A DNA stretch of 64,000 nt from a virus. The stretch is from the IMG/VR virus record IMGVR_UViG_3300023440_000003, positions 1 through 64,000 of that record. One strand, 5' to 3'. Position numbers and translations under genes: made by a program. Below are positions 31,371 to 38,907 of this stretch, one piece after another (within the stretch, counting starts at the first letter, position 1; each line of letters starts with the position of its first letter). The notes beneath the pieces are model-generated. The model did no database searches, was not told where the DNA came from, and was given only the letters and a program-made list of their open reading frames with translations.

Positions 31371-31733
31371 ATGTATTACGACATCATGCTTTACAAATTA
31401 GCACAACAACAACAAATGAATGAAGAAGCATTGAAAAGAGCTTTAGGGCGTAGATTTATTCAAACACTGGCGTTAAGTGAGCGACTCGCTGAACAGACTT
31501 TACCTCGTTTTGGAGTTGCTGTAGGATCTGGTGTTTTAGGTGGAGCTCTTGGTGGCGCTGCTACTGCTCTATTACGGAAAGGACCTGTTGGTCGTACTAT
31601 GGGTAAAGGTGCTTTGATTGGTGGTGTTTTGGGTGCGGGATTAGGTATTTATGATTGGCTTCGTCGTAGAAAGATTCAGCGTGCATTAGCTAGAAATATG
31701 CTTATGAATTATATGTATCAATACAGATTATGA
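31371..31733 (+). CDS. Small glycine-zipper protein with MLYKLAQ motif
   Basis: The 120-residue protein starts MYYDIMLYKLAQQQQ, the clearest N-terminal KxA motif in the window. It continues with a helix, then Gly/Ala-rich hydrophobic segments with GxxxG spacing (GVAVGSGVLGGALGGAATALL, GALIGGVLGAGLGIYDWL) and a basic tail. This matches the layout of the 10635 and 8154 proteins. It overlaps the next gene by 4 bases. Probably a virion- or membrane-inserted protein. Confidence 0.6.
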   Translation: MYYDIMLYKLAQQQQMNEEALKRALGRRFIQTLALSERLAEQTLPRFGVAVGSGVLGGALGGAATALLRKGPVGRTMGKGALIGGVLGAGLGIYDWLRRRKIQRALARNMLMNYMYQYRL

Positions 31734-32149
31734 GTATTATTAAAGATCTTGAAAGTTATTTTGGAAGTTCTACTGCGGATGATGTTGCTAGTGTAAAGTC
31801 TATACCTTTTGATGTAAAAGTTACTTTTACTTCTGCTGAACTTGCTGGCCATCGAGTTACAGTAGAAAAAGTTATTAATTTACCATCACCCAACGTTTAT
31901 ATAGAAAACGTTAGTGCCATAAAACGCAGCGGTTTAGGTTATTTTTCTATTTTGCTGAGTAAGAGTTCTATTAGTCAAAATAGTCTTGTAGATGTTTTTT
32001 ATGAAGTAATAGACGTATCTGATAAGATTATAGACGAGATTGGGATGAATTATTTCTCTTCAGATCAGACTCCTAGGTTATGGGTAGTGGTCACTAGTTA
32101 TGGAACCCCTTTAGAAGTTGAGGTTCAAATTTCGGGGCTAATTAGATAG
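31730..32149 (+). CDS. Beta-rich virion protein
   Basis: The 139-residue protein is dominated by beta strands (VKVTFTSAELAGHRVTVEKV, RLWVVVTSYGTPLEVEVQI), like small tail or head-decoration proteins. It is the first of three genes that lead to the endolysin. It is coupled by overlap to the KxA protein before it. The family is not recognised. Confidence 0.5.
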   Translation: MSIIKDLESYFGSSTADDVASVKSIPFDVKVTFTSAELAGHRVTVEKVINLPSPNVYIENVSAIKRSGLGYFSILLSKSSISQNSLVDVFYEVIDVSDKIIDEIGMNYFSSDQTPRLWVVVTSYGTPLEVEVQISGLIR

Positions 32150-32153
32150 TAAA

Positions 32154-33488
32154 ATGTTTAGAGTTAGGCCCAAAAGCTTCGGTGTCTATTCTAGAGCTAC
32201 TGTAGTTCAGAGTAAGGTATCTATTTATCGTTTAGGTGGTAGTAATGTGTTTGTTTTGCGCCCTTCGGTACCAATTTTAGGATCTATGGACGACTCTATT
32301 GTAATTCATACATTGCCTAATGGAGGTAATGCTGAATTGATCCAAGTCTTTAAGTCTTTGGATGATAACATAGAATCTGTGTCTTTTATCGTTGGATTAG
32401 ACGCAACTCCTACTATCGTTGATAATTTTGAAGGTGCTTTTGCCTGGCAGACTAGTGATGCCACTAATACTCCGGCAACCCAAGATATTAATGCTTATGA
32501 AGGTAATTATGCTATGAAAATTTCTACTACTAAAAATCGAAGCCTTAACGACAAAGTTTTTTTGTCGTATCAGACTGCTCAGGATTGGTCTGGATATGAA
32601 TTTATAAAATTTTATTGGCAGTGCAATGAAGATTTATATTTCCGTTTTTATATATCCGATGGAGTGAATTTTATGTATATAGATTTACCGAAATCCAATG
32701 TTTACACTGAGCAAGTAATAAGATTATCAAGTATGATTCCGGATGGAGGGACTTATCCTGATTTAACTGCAGTAGTAGAGGTAGGTTTTTTGGTTATACG
32801 AGATAATGAAAATACTACAGCATATGTGGATAATATAGTATTGATACCAGATAGTGCTGTATCTTTTGATGTACAAATTCTTGATCTTGGTTCCACACCT
32901 TCAGTCGTTCCTCCTTTTACTGTAAAGCCTTTCGATGATGGATCTACTTTTACCACATTTACTTTGTCAAATTATATTAAAAATGAAGTAGAGATAGAAA
33001 CTCCTATCGGGATATCTGACCTATCTAACTTATTAGTCAAGGGTAATTTTTATGGAGTACGTATTTTCAATGTGCAGGGCGATTGGCCTTTACAAATTTA
33101 TGGAGGGATATCAGCGGATCCATCACTTTATATGGTATATACTAGCACTGACGGTACAAATTTTAGTGAACTTGCAGGCAATTCTGCACATTTTTATACG
33201 AAAGTAGAGTTGAGTCAAGGAAGTTTTTTGAGGCATTTAAGTCTGCATCCAGAAATTGTACCAAACAATTCTAGAGTTGAAGTTAGATGTATGTTGTATA
33301 ATAATGAAGTCATACATCATGTAATTAATGATACTATAATTACAGATAAACTTGAAGTTACTTTTGAACCTCCTTTATTTATTCCCAGAGGTGCTTATGG
33401 TTTGTTACATATTTATGATAATTCTGTAGGCGGTTCTTGGTTAATAAAGAGATTATTATTATATGAAAAAGCAGAGTATATACCATAG
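32154..33488 (+). CDS. Tail fibre or adhesin with carbohydrate-binding-like domain
   Basis: The 444-residue protein is beta-rich. Its central part (about residues 85-225) has the layout of a jelly-roll carbohydrate-binding module: DNFEGAFAWQTSD, then aromatic/Trp segments (SGYEFIKFYWQC) and a terminal strand ending AYVDNIVLIP. This suggests sugar or cell-surface binding. It stands directly before the endolysin gene (2 bases between). A tail-tip or fibre role is inferred from these features and context. Confidence 0.6.
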   Translation: MFRVRPKSFGVYSRATVVQSKVSIYRLGGSNVFVLRPSVPILGSMDDSIVIHTLPNGGNAELIQVFKSLDDNIESVSFIVGLDATPTIVDNFEGAFAWQTSDATNTPATQDINAYEGNYAMKISTTKNRSLNDKVFLSYQTAQDWSGYEFIKFYWQCNEDLYFRFYISDGVNFMYIDLPKSNVYTEQVIRLSSMIPDGGTYPDLTAVVEVGFLVIRDNENTTAYVDNIVLIPDSAVSFDVQILDLGSTPSVVPPFTVKPFDDGSTFTTFTLSNYIKNEVEIETPIGISDLSNLLVKGNFYGVRIFNVQGDWPLQIYGGISADPSLYMVYTSTDGTNFSELAGNSAHFYTKVELSQGSFLRHLSLHPEIVPNNSRVEVRCMLYNNEVIHHVINDTIITDKLEVTFEPPLFIPRGAYGLLHIYDNSVGGSWLIKRLLLYEKAEYIP

Positions 33489-33490
33489 CT

Positions 33491-33919
33491 ATGAGAAGGA
33501 TTGATTATATAGTAATTCATCATTCTGCAAGTTCTTACGGTGATTCAAAATTAATAGATAGATGGCATAGAGAAAGAGGATTCAAAAAGATAGGTTATCA
33601 CTATATCATTTTAAATGGCTTTAGAAAAAATAGCCGGGAATACGAAGTAGCTTTTGATGGTTTTATAGAACCTGGAAGAAAATTATCAGAAATAGGTGCA
33701 CACGTGAAAGGATATAACAAGAATTCTATAGGCATATGCCTTATAGGAAATCATTTGTTTACGTTAAATCAATTCATAAGTTTGAAAATTCTTGTTAAAG
33801 AGCTAAAAAATAAATTTCCTACTGCTAAGGTGGTAGGTCATTGTGACCTGGATCCAGTAAATAAACCTGACTGCCCAGGATTTGATGTTGATACATTTAT
33901 AGCTGAAGTTTTGGATTAA
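33491..33919 (+). CDS. N-acetylmuramoyl-L-alanine amidase (T7-lysozyme type endolysin)
   Basis: The 142-residue protein is a single amidase_2 domain. The zinc ligands are likely H10 (YIVIHHSAS), H117 (VVGHCDLDP) and C128 (NKPDCPG), with K126 in the position of the catalytic Lys of T7 lysozyme and Y36 (GYHYII) as the conserved Tyr. It cleaves the amide bond between muramic acid and the stem peptide, so it is probably the lysis enzyme, though a tail-tip role is possible because it follows an adhesin-like gene. There is no signal peptide, so release would need a holin. Confidence 0.9.
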   Translation: MRRIDYIVIHHSASSYGDSKLIDRWHRERGFKKIGYHYIILNGFRKNSREYEVAFDGFIEPGRKLSEIGAHVKGYNKNSIGICLIGNHLFTLNQFISLKILVKELKNKFPTAKVVGHCDLDPVNKPDCPGFDVDTFIAEVLD

Positions 33920-33927
33920 TCTTTCAT

Positions 33928-34198
33928 ACCAGGGAGGATCCCAGTAGTCCCCCTTGGCCGGGGGGCTCGGGGCACTACGGGTCTAGCCCCACCCCGCCCG
34001 TGGCCCTGAGAATCCTGGGATCGAAGAGGCTGTATGAGTAGGAGGGGCGCCCGGTAGGGGGTAGCCTCTCCGCTGCCCTGCGGTAGGTCCCACCTACCGC
34101 AGGGAAGGCTGACTGGGGACCCGGGACCCGGTCAGCCCAGGGTCAGCGTCGGACCGGCCTGGTCCACCGGTGGCGCTGACTTGGAGTTTTTTTTTTTT
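33928..34198 (+). ncRNA. GC-rich structured RNA, about 270 nt, unassigned
   Basis: The gap 33920-34240 is the only gap over 300 bases without a gene. In 33931-34180, 177 of 250 bases are G or C by my count, against about a third elsewhere. Clear helices: GATCCCAG 33937-33944 with 34015-34022 (long-range); AGAGGCT 34025-34031 with 34063-34069; a perfect 13-bp stem CCCTGCGGTAGGT 34076-34088 with 34092-34104; GGCTGAC plus 4 more pairs, 34107-34117 with 34127-34137; and GTCAGCG 34142-34148 with 34174-34180 before a 12-T tract. No long ORF is present. It lies between endolysin and a holin-like gene. It does not resemble tRNA, tmRNA, SRP or RNase P RNA by eye. Confidence 0.75.
34137..34198 (+). terminator. 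Terminal hairpin and poly-T of the structured RNA
   Basis: GTCAGCG 34142-34148 pairs with CGCTGAC 34174-34180; CCAG 34137-34140 can extend the stem with TTGG 34181-34184; an inner stem GGACC/GGTCC is possible. After GAG comes a run of 12 T residues (34187-34198). This is a strong intrinsic terminator and gives the 3' end of the RNA. Confidence 0.8.
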
Positions 34199-34220
34199 AG
34201 CTATTATTTTATTTTAGACT

Positions 34221-34226
34221 TTTGAT
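34221..34226 (+). promoter_or_regulatory. -10 box (TTTGATAAAAT) before 34241
   Basis: TTTGAT followed by AAAAT; the ATG at 34241 lies 14 bases after the hexamer and has no ribosome binding site. It differs from the TATGATAAAAT box at 9879 by one base and has the same spacing, so it seems to be the same promoter class. Confidence 0.45.
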
Positions 34227-34240
34227 AAAATAGCTAAAAA

Positions 34241-34474
34241 ATGAAGGTTCTAGATTTAGAATTTATACGCAATAAGAAAAGGTGGAAGTACTTTTTATAT
34301 AAACTTTCTTTTTACATGATTTTATTATCTACGGCGATATTTTTTGGAGCAGTTCTTTTTGCACTTATAGAAGGATTGGTTAAGTATAGATTATGGAAGT
34401 TAGTTGGTGTAGCAGCGTTAGGCGTGTTTGTATTTTTTATTATATTCCATTACACTTGTGAGGAATTTGATTGA
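34241..34474 (+). CDS. Small two-span membrane protein, holin candidate
   Basis: The 77-residue protein has a charged N-terminus (LEFIRNKKRWKYF) and two membrane spans (SFYMILLSTAIFFGAVLFALI and LVGVAALGVFVFFIIF). Size and two-span layout fit a class II holin, and the amidase gene is the nearest protein-coding neighbour upstream, with only the structured RNA between them. Holin function is an inference from topology and position. The last 25 bases overlap the convergent minus-strand gene. Confidence 0.5.
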   Translation: MKVLDLEFIRNKKRWKYFLYKLSFYMILLSTAIFFGAVLFALIEGLVKYRLWKLVGVAALGVFVFFIIFHYTCEEFD

Positions 34475-34794
34475 TTTGATAGCGTTTCTAATAGTTGTTT
34501 TATTTTTATGAATCTCCTAGGATTTCCATTAGGTATATATTCTATACCATTTTCTGTAATTTTAGGGATATAACCGTCTAGCATTTTTTGATAAAGTTGT
34601 TTCATTTCTTTTGGTGATTTGTTTAGTTTGATCATCAGAAAATGATACAACAGACTATCTAAGTATTTAAGAATTTTCACAGATTTACTTCTTCTTACTA
34701 CATGGCATTTTTCAATGTATATCTCAATGTAATCAGTTACTCCTTTTTTGACTAATTCTTGTCGATACAAGAATTTTTTGAATTCTTGAATCAT
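34450..34794 (-). CDS. Hypothetical helical protein, paralogue of the 36339 gene
   Basis: The 114-residue protein shares its layout with the protein at 36339-36689: EFKKF near the start, then Cys-His (KCHVV versus YCHLI), a LDSLLYHF/LDTLLEHF helix, a DGYIPK/EGYLPR loop and a C-terminal helix. The two flank a six-gene minus-strand operon. No domain is recognised. GGAGGCGGGA before the ATG is a good ribosome binding site. Confidence 0.6.
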   Translation of the reverse strand: MIQEFKKFLYRQELVKKGVTDYIEIYIEKCHVVRRSKSVKILKYLDSLLYHFLMIKLNKSPKEMKQLYQKMLDGYIPKITENGIEYIPNGNPRRFIKIKQLLETLSNQSNSSQV

Positions 34795-34804
34795 TCCCGC
34801 CTCC

Positions 34805-35299
34805 TTAATAATGAAAATCTACTAATACTACCCATTTGTTTAATAGGAGTTCAGGTGGATTCACTTCTAGAAAGTGTGTTATATATTCTCCATATTCTGA
34901 TTCATCTATTATTATACACGCTTCTCCTGAACATACGCCTTCATCATTGTCTGCTTTGCATTGTATAAGTTCATTTAATATGATATCATCTATACGTTCT
35001 ACTACACTTATTTTCAGGTTATATTTTTTTACTATATTGTCCCATTCTTCTCCAGTGAAATAAGATTTATTTTTAATAATACGATCCCATTCTTTTGGGA
35101 TGATGTGTAGTATATCTAAATATGTATTCCATCTGTGTAAGTTAGAATTTATAACAAAGTAATCCGCTATACCACCAGCCCAGAATTTACCTTCGTAATT
35201 TACGAAGTTGTTTTCGTACAACCATCGTTCTACCATATCAGCCACTTCTTCTCTATTTAACTTGTCGTCCAATACGACTACACGTAACAACGCATGCAT
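34805..35299 (-). CDS. Hypothetical protein in an unknown minus-strand operon
   Basis: The 164-residue acidic protein is alpha/beta with Trp-rich segments (VERWLYENNFVNYEGKFWAG) and ends in a strand (KWVVLVDFHY). No catalytic motif is visible. It overlaps the small gene upstream closely and is followed by the 34794 gene with 10 bases between. Function unknown; it may be an early, host-directed protein because of its place in a non-structural operon. Confidence 0.5.
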   Translation of the reverse strand: MHALLRVVVLDDKLNREEVADMVERWLYENNFVNYEGKFWAGGIADYFVINSNLHRWNTYLDILHIIPKEWDRIIKNKSYFTGEEWDNIVKKYNLKISVVERIDDIILNELIQCKADNDEGVCSGEACIIIDESEYGEYITHFLEVNPPELLLNKWVVLVDFHY

Positions 35300-35302
35300 T
35301 TT

Positions 35303-35521
35303 TCATACTCGTATTACATCAATATTTTTTATCCATAGGTCTATGTAAGAAATCTCATAATTTTTATTATTAAATTTCTTTTCTAATTCTTGAGATATAG
35401 CTTGCATTACTTTTATAGGATTTTTGTTAGAGGTTACATATATCTGATCTGTAATAACTCGTTTACTACCATCAGTTCGTTTTTTGTGTTCAATTAGATA
35501 TTTCACTTTGAACAGTCTCAT
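35303..35521 (-). CDS. Small basic hypothetical protein
   Basis: The 72-residue protein begins with a basic beta strand pair (MRLFKVKYLIEHKKRTDGSK, then VITDQIYVTS) and a helix (VMQAISQELEKKF). It is 20 bases downstream of the 35542 gene and 3 bases upstream of the next, within one operon. No family recognised. Confidence 0.5.
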   Translation of the reverse strand: MRLFKVKYLIEHKKRTDGSKRVITDQIYVTSNKNPIKVMQAISQELEKKFNNKNYEISYIDLWIKNIDVIRV

Positions 35522-35541
35522 TTGTTGACTCCTTGTTGGAT

Positions 35542-36342
35542 TTAGGTGTAATTTAGCTCCATTAAACTAGTGATATTGTCAATGTAATCTATGTTATAGT
35601 ATAGAGTCCTCATGGCACTTCCATAAATATAAATAGTCATATTGTTCTCTCGAATTTTTTTAATAGGATGTAACATCGTCATAGCGGAAAGATGATGTTC
35701 TACACTATACAATATTGATCCTTGACTCATGTTTGGAAATGAAATAATTGTTTTTCCTGTGCTTAAATCAGCAGTAATACCCCAAAGCCAGCGTGATATT
35801 AAGGCTAGACGCGGTTGCATTAAAGGAATCAGTCCACACACAGGATCCATGTATTCAGACCACGACTGTAAATTTTTCTTGAATAAATATATATATCCGT
35901 ATGAATCAATATCGCTAAGACTTATATTAGAACGTGATAATGGCCATGTATGACCTGAAATGCATGATATAATGTAGTTGTAAGTATCTAAGTGTATTGC
36001 TTTAATTTTTACGCCTTTATCGTTGAGCCATCCCCTTAAGAGTTTAGTATTGATTTTTTGCGATGTAATCATAGCTGATATTTCTTTCTCATCTATTGTT
36101 AAGTTTGGGGTATTACATTGTCTTGTTATTGATATGATAACTGTACATTTTTTATCTCTGATAGTTGTAGCCCCAAAAACTGCTTGGCCTAGCTGGTCTT
36201 TGATAAGTATTGTCATAGGAGGTAATAATTCTTGTTTAAATAATATATCAATTTTATTTTGTTGATTGCCTGCTGTAATTTCAGTAGAGGATTTTTGGAT
36301 TACAAATGAGTGAAATGAAGGATTATTAAATTCTATCTTCAA
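35542..36342 (-). CDS. Hypothetical protein, 266 residues
   Basis: The protein is alpha/beta and largely uncharged, with Trp/Pro segments (GHTWPLSRSNISLSDIDSYG, ALISRWLWGITADLSTGK). No known motif is visible. It starts within the stop of the 36339 gene (4-base overlap) and is the largest gene of the operon 37174-34450. Function unknown. Confidence 0.5.
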   Translation of the reverse strand: MKIEFNNPSFHSFVIQKSSTEITAGNQQNKIDILFKQELLPPMTILIKDQLGQAVFGATTIRDKKCTVIISITRQCNTPNLTIDEKEISAMITSQKINTKLLRGWLNDKGVKIKAIHLDTYNYIISCISGHTWPLSRSNISLSDIDSYGYIYLFKKNLQSWSEYMDPVCGLIPLMQPRLALISRWLWGITADLSTGKTIISFPNMSQGSILYSVEHHLSAMTMLHPIKKIRENNMTIYIYGSAMRTLYYNIDYIDNITSLMELNYT

Positions 36343-36689
36343 TGTGATCCTCCGAATTCTTCATTTAGATGTATTATGAATCTTCTCACGCTTATAAAAG
36401 TGTTGGTATTGTAGAATTTTATTTCATTATCTTTTTTACGTGGAAGATAACCTTCTTTTGCTCTCTTTATTATCGTTTTACACGTGTTTTCGTCAAAGTC
36501 GAACTTTGTATATATGAAATGTTCCAATAATGTGTCTAAAACATTAAATGATGCTATATATTTGCGGTCAATTAAATGACAATAATTGATATATTTTTCT
36601 AAAAGCTGTTCCGTGTCGGAAGTAACATCAATTAGAGATTCTAGTACAAACTTTTTGAATTCCGTTATTATTTCAGTCACATTTTCCAT
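36339..36689 (-). CDS. Hypothetical helical protein, paralogue of the 34450 gene
   Basis: The 116-residue acidic protein matches the 34450 protein in the order EFKKF, CH, LD-x-LL-x-HF, K-x-GY-[LI]-P-[RK]-K and a C-terminal helix. The divergence is high, so the duplication is old. It overlaps both neighbours. No function is known to me. Confidence 0.55.
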   Translation of the reverse strand: MENVTEIITEFKKFVLESLIDVTSDTEQLLEKYINYCHLIDRKYIASFNVLDTLLEHFIYTKFDFDENTCKTIIKRAKEGYLPRKKDNEIKFYNTNTFISVRRFIIHLNEEFGGSH

Positions 36690-37174
36690 GTCAATTCCTC
36701 CAGATCAATGTCTTCTATTTCTTTTTTGATTTTCTTTTCATACACATCTACAGGTACAATCATATAATCTCCTATCAAATTGACAATATTATTTTCTTTT
36801 GCGTATGCAGGAAATGTCCATATTCTGATGTGGTTATTTACCTTATCTATAATGAAAGCTCTGTTAATTCCGAACACTGTAGGTGAGGTTGTAATTTTAG
36901 GCAGCAGTATTGTTTCCAATACTACATCTGTAATGGTACCCCTATAATAGGTCCGGTTAATTCTACTATTGTCTCTAATAGGAGTTGTGTCTATATTTAC
37001 AGTGACGTACATATCTATAGGAGATTGATGAAACATAGTAAGGTCCTGATCAATTTTTTGATGTATTAAAATTTTGTCTACCGCTACTACTGCACGCATT
37101 TCTAGCACATCATTAGAATCCGGTGTTATAGCTATAATAGCTTCTTTGCTTATTATGAAAAATATTTGTTCCAT
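36677..37174 (-). CDS. Hypothetical beta-rich protein, first gene of the operon
   Basis: About 165 residues. I chose ATG 37174 because CAAGGAGGTGAGC lies immediately upstream; an in-frame GTG at 37180 would be inside that site. The protein is rich in Ile, Val and Asp (IIAITPDSNDVLEMRAVVAV, IDMYVTVNIDTTPIRDNSRI) and likely a beta-sandwich or OB-like fold. It is the first gene of the minus operon, divergent from the tail-fibre unit at 37259. Confidence 0.55.
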   Translation of the reverse strand: MEQIFFIISKEAIIAITPDSNDVLEMRAVVAVDKILIHQKIDQDLTMFHQSPIDMYVTVNIDTTPIRDNSRINRTYYRGTITDVVLETILLPKITTSPTVFGINRAFIIDKVNNHIRIWTFPAYAKENNIVNLIGDYMIVPVDVYEKKIKKEIEDIDLEELTWKM

Positions 37175-37242
37175 GCTCACCTCCTTGAAGTTTTTAACTC
37201 TTATAACATCATTTTACCTTTATGGTTAATAATAAAGTTTGC

Positions 37243-37248
37243 TATAAT
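37243..37248 (+). promoter_or_regulatory. -10 box (TATAAT) for the tail-fibre unit
   Basis: TATAAT, preceded by TTTGC, is followed by two in-frame ATGs at 37250 and 37259. A transcription start 6-7 bases downstream favours the ATG at 37259. No ribosome binding site is seen, so the transcript is nearly leaderless. Confidence 0.5.
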
Positions 37249-37258
37249 AATGCATGAA

Positions 37259-37567
37259 ATGCCACAGTTTAAAGATTTACAAGCAGATAATTTCTTTTAC
37301 GCAACTGAAACTACTTACACAATAAGTGCATCTGGCTGGACTGAGGTGGATTTTGGCTTCGAAGCTAAGATTCTTGTATCCGTAGAAAATAAAAGTACCA
37401 CAGGATATCTAGAAGTAGCTTTATCTCCTATAAGTAACCCAAATCCACCTCAGCCTAATTATGCTAGATTGGAGCCTGGAGGTGATCCTTTAGACTTACC
37501 TAGGCTGACTATTTCAAGGATTTATATAAGAGGAACATCAGATAAATTTATAATAAAAGCTGTGTGA
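37259..37567 (+). CDS. Small beta-sandwich virion protein
   Basis: The roughly 102-residue protein begins MPQFKDLQADNFFYATETTY and is beta-rich (GWTEVDFGFEAKILVSVENK, TTGYLEVALSPIS), like the protein at 17510. It is the first gene of the tail-fibre region. Its start is set by the upstream -10 box. Role inferred from position. Confidence 0.55.
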   Translation: MPQFKDLQADNFFYATETTYTISASGWTEVDFGFEAKILVSVENKSTTGYLEVALSPISNPNPPQPNYARLEPGGDPLDLPRLTISRIYIRGTSDKFIIKAV

Positions 37568-37575
37568 GGTGAGTT

Positions 37576-37842
37576 ATGGCTGTAACTTATACTATTAATG
37601 GGATGAGTATCACAGTCAACGGAGCTACTTTTACTTTGACTGCTGACACTATTCAGGATAAGAGATATGTTTTTTATGATGATGGTACTGGCACGATTAA
37701 TTTTGTTGAAGTCGTTCCAAATGGAGCTGAATATAGCTTACCGTCAGGAGCTGCTGAATTATTACATGTGGTTGTTCCATGTAACTGTGTTGATCTAGTT
37801 AATGTAGATGGTTGGGGAATTATTGATGTAAGTGGAGGTTAA
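37576..37842 (+). CDS. Small beta-rich virion protein
   Basis: The 88-residue protein starts after GTGAGGTGAGTT and is nearly all beta strand (VTYTINGMSITVNGATFTLT), with Cys-Asn-Cys (VPCNCVDL) near the end. It probably forms a fibre or collar subunit. Two bases separate it from the next gene. Confidence 0.5.
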   Translation: MAVTYTINGMSITVNGATFTLTADTIQDKRYVFYDDGTGTINFVEVVPNGAEYSLPSGAAELLHVVVPCNCVDLVNVDGWGIIDVSGG

Positions 37843-37844
37843 AT

Positions 37845-38723
37845 GTGGCTTATTATTCTTTCCTATCTAATTCAGCAAACTTAATTACTGACATAAAGAA
37901 TGTTCTTGTGACTAATGAAGGATGGATAGATTATGACCCGACATACAATGTAGTTCAGACTCCAGCTACTGCGGCCTATCCTTTTTTCTTTAGGTTTGTG
38001 CAGGTGTTAAATCATTATAGGTTAGATGGAGCTGCCTATCTTGGTTGGGATAATGTCAATCACACTGGTAGTTTTGCTTCTCCAACAAAGTATGCTCAAT
38101 TTTATAGCACTACTCCAACAGTTACTCCTGCTGCAGTCAATGTAATTATGTACGTCTGGAATAATGGTTTCATTATATGGCTTAAAGGTGCTGCTACAGA
38201 TGGTACTCCCTATACAGGTATGTTTTATATAGGAGATATGGAAGTTTTAAGTGACTTTCCTAATACTATGCCTCTTGCTTATCTTGCTACATATGGAACT
38301 GTGTATGCTCCTGGTTTTGTGGGAGCATGTCCATACACGAGAAATCAAACAGAATTCATATGGAATAATACTGGTTACTATTTTGTTCTTTCTTCCATAA
38401 TTCCTGCTGCAAATTATTATGTTCATGTAGGCACAACCACAACTCCTGAAGGTGAGAGGTTATGGTTGAATGAATTGTTTTTAGTTAACGTCAATAATCT
38501 GACTGCCAACGCTGTTGCTCAGGGTATTATGGGAAAGCTTAGATTTGTGAGAGGTATTTCACAAGATGTAGCATTACTTGACGGTGATGAAATTGTCGAC
38601 CAGTTTAACAGCTGGACTTTTGTGTCCTTACCTCAAGATGGAGGAAATCAGTTCAACAATGCAATGTGGAATGATTTGAGAAATTATACCTCTTTTAAGT
38701 ACATTGCTATTTTTAAGGCGTAG
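37845..38723 (+). CDS. Tail fibre/adhesin paralogue 1
   Basis: The 292-residue protein starts with GTG after GGAGGTTAAAT. It shares most of its length with the protein at 38908 (NEGWIDYDPTYNV, LGWDNVNHTGS, NGFIIWLKG, YIGDMEVLSDFP, DVALLDGDEIVDQ), but the last 30 residues differ almost entirely before a common hydrophobic end. It is rich in Tyr, Trp and Asn, as expected of receptor-binding surfaces. Together with the next small gene it forms a unit that was duplicated in tandem. Confidence 0.65.
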   Translation: MAYYSFLSNSANLITDIKNVLVTNEGWIDYDPTYNVVQTPATAAYPFFFRFVQVLNHYRLDGAAYLGWDNVNHTGSFASPTKYAQFYSTTPTVTPAAVNVIMYVWNNGFIIWLKGAATDGTPYTGMFYIGDMEVLSDFPNTMPLAYLATYGTVYAPGFVGACPYTRNQTEFIWNNTGYYFVLSSIIPAANYYVHVGTTTTPEGERLWLNELFLVNVNNLTANAVAQGIMGKLRFVRGISQDVALLDGDEIVDQFNSWTFVSLPQDGGNQFNNAMWNDLRNYTSFKYIAIFKA

Positions 38724-38725
38724 AT

Positions 38726-38896
38726 ATGGCAATTTATACAAGTGGATATCAGTTTAATGCACCTATCTCTCAACAGAGAACTATTATCATGAATCCGGTT
38801 TATATAGCTGACTATCATACATCTATTCTCTCCACAATATCATACGGAGTTACTACTTTTACTGTAAAGCTTAGAAGATTATTCTTGTTTTTGTAG
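38726..38896 (+). CDS. Small beta-rich protein, partner of adhesin 1
   Basis: This 56-residue ORF starts at ATG 38726, 2 bases after the preceding stop, with sequence MAIYTSGYQFNAP. It matches the start and end of the protein at 39771 (MAVYTYGYSTSIS; LRRLFLFL versus IRRVWVFL). The shorter middle suggests a deletion. It is therefore a likely real but reduced copy of the partner protein. Confidence 0.6.
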   Translation: MAIYTSGYQFNAPISQQRTIIMNPVYIADYHTSILSTISYGVTTFTVKLRRLFLFL

Positions 38897-38907
38897 GGAG
38901 GTCAGCT

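Noticed and set aside
33928-34198. tRNA, tmRNA, SRP RNA or RNase P RNA
   Set aside because: No T-loop GTTCGA-type motif in a cloverleaf, no tag ORF, and no sequence like the conserved cores of these RNAs.
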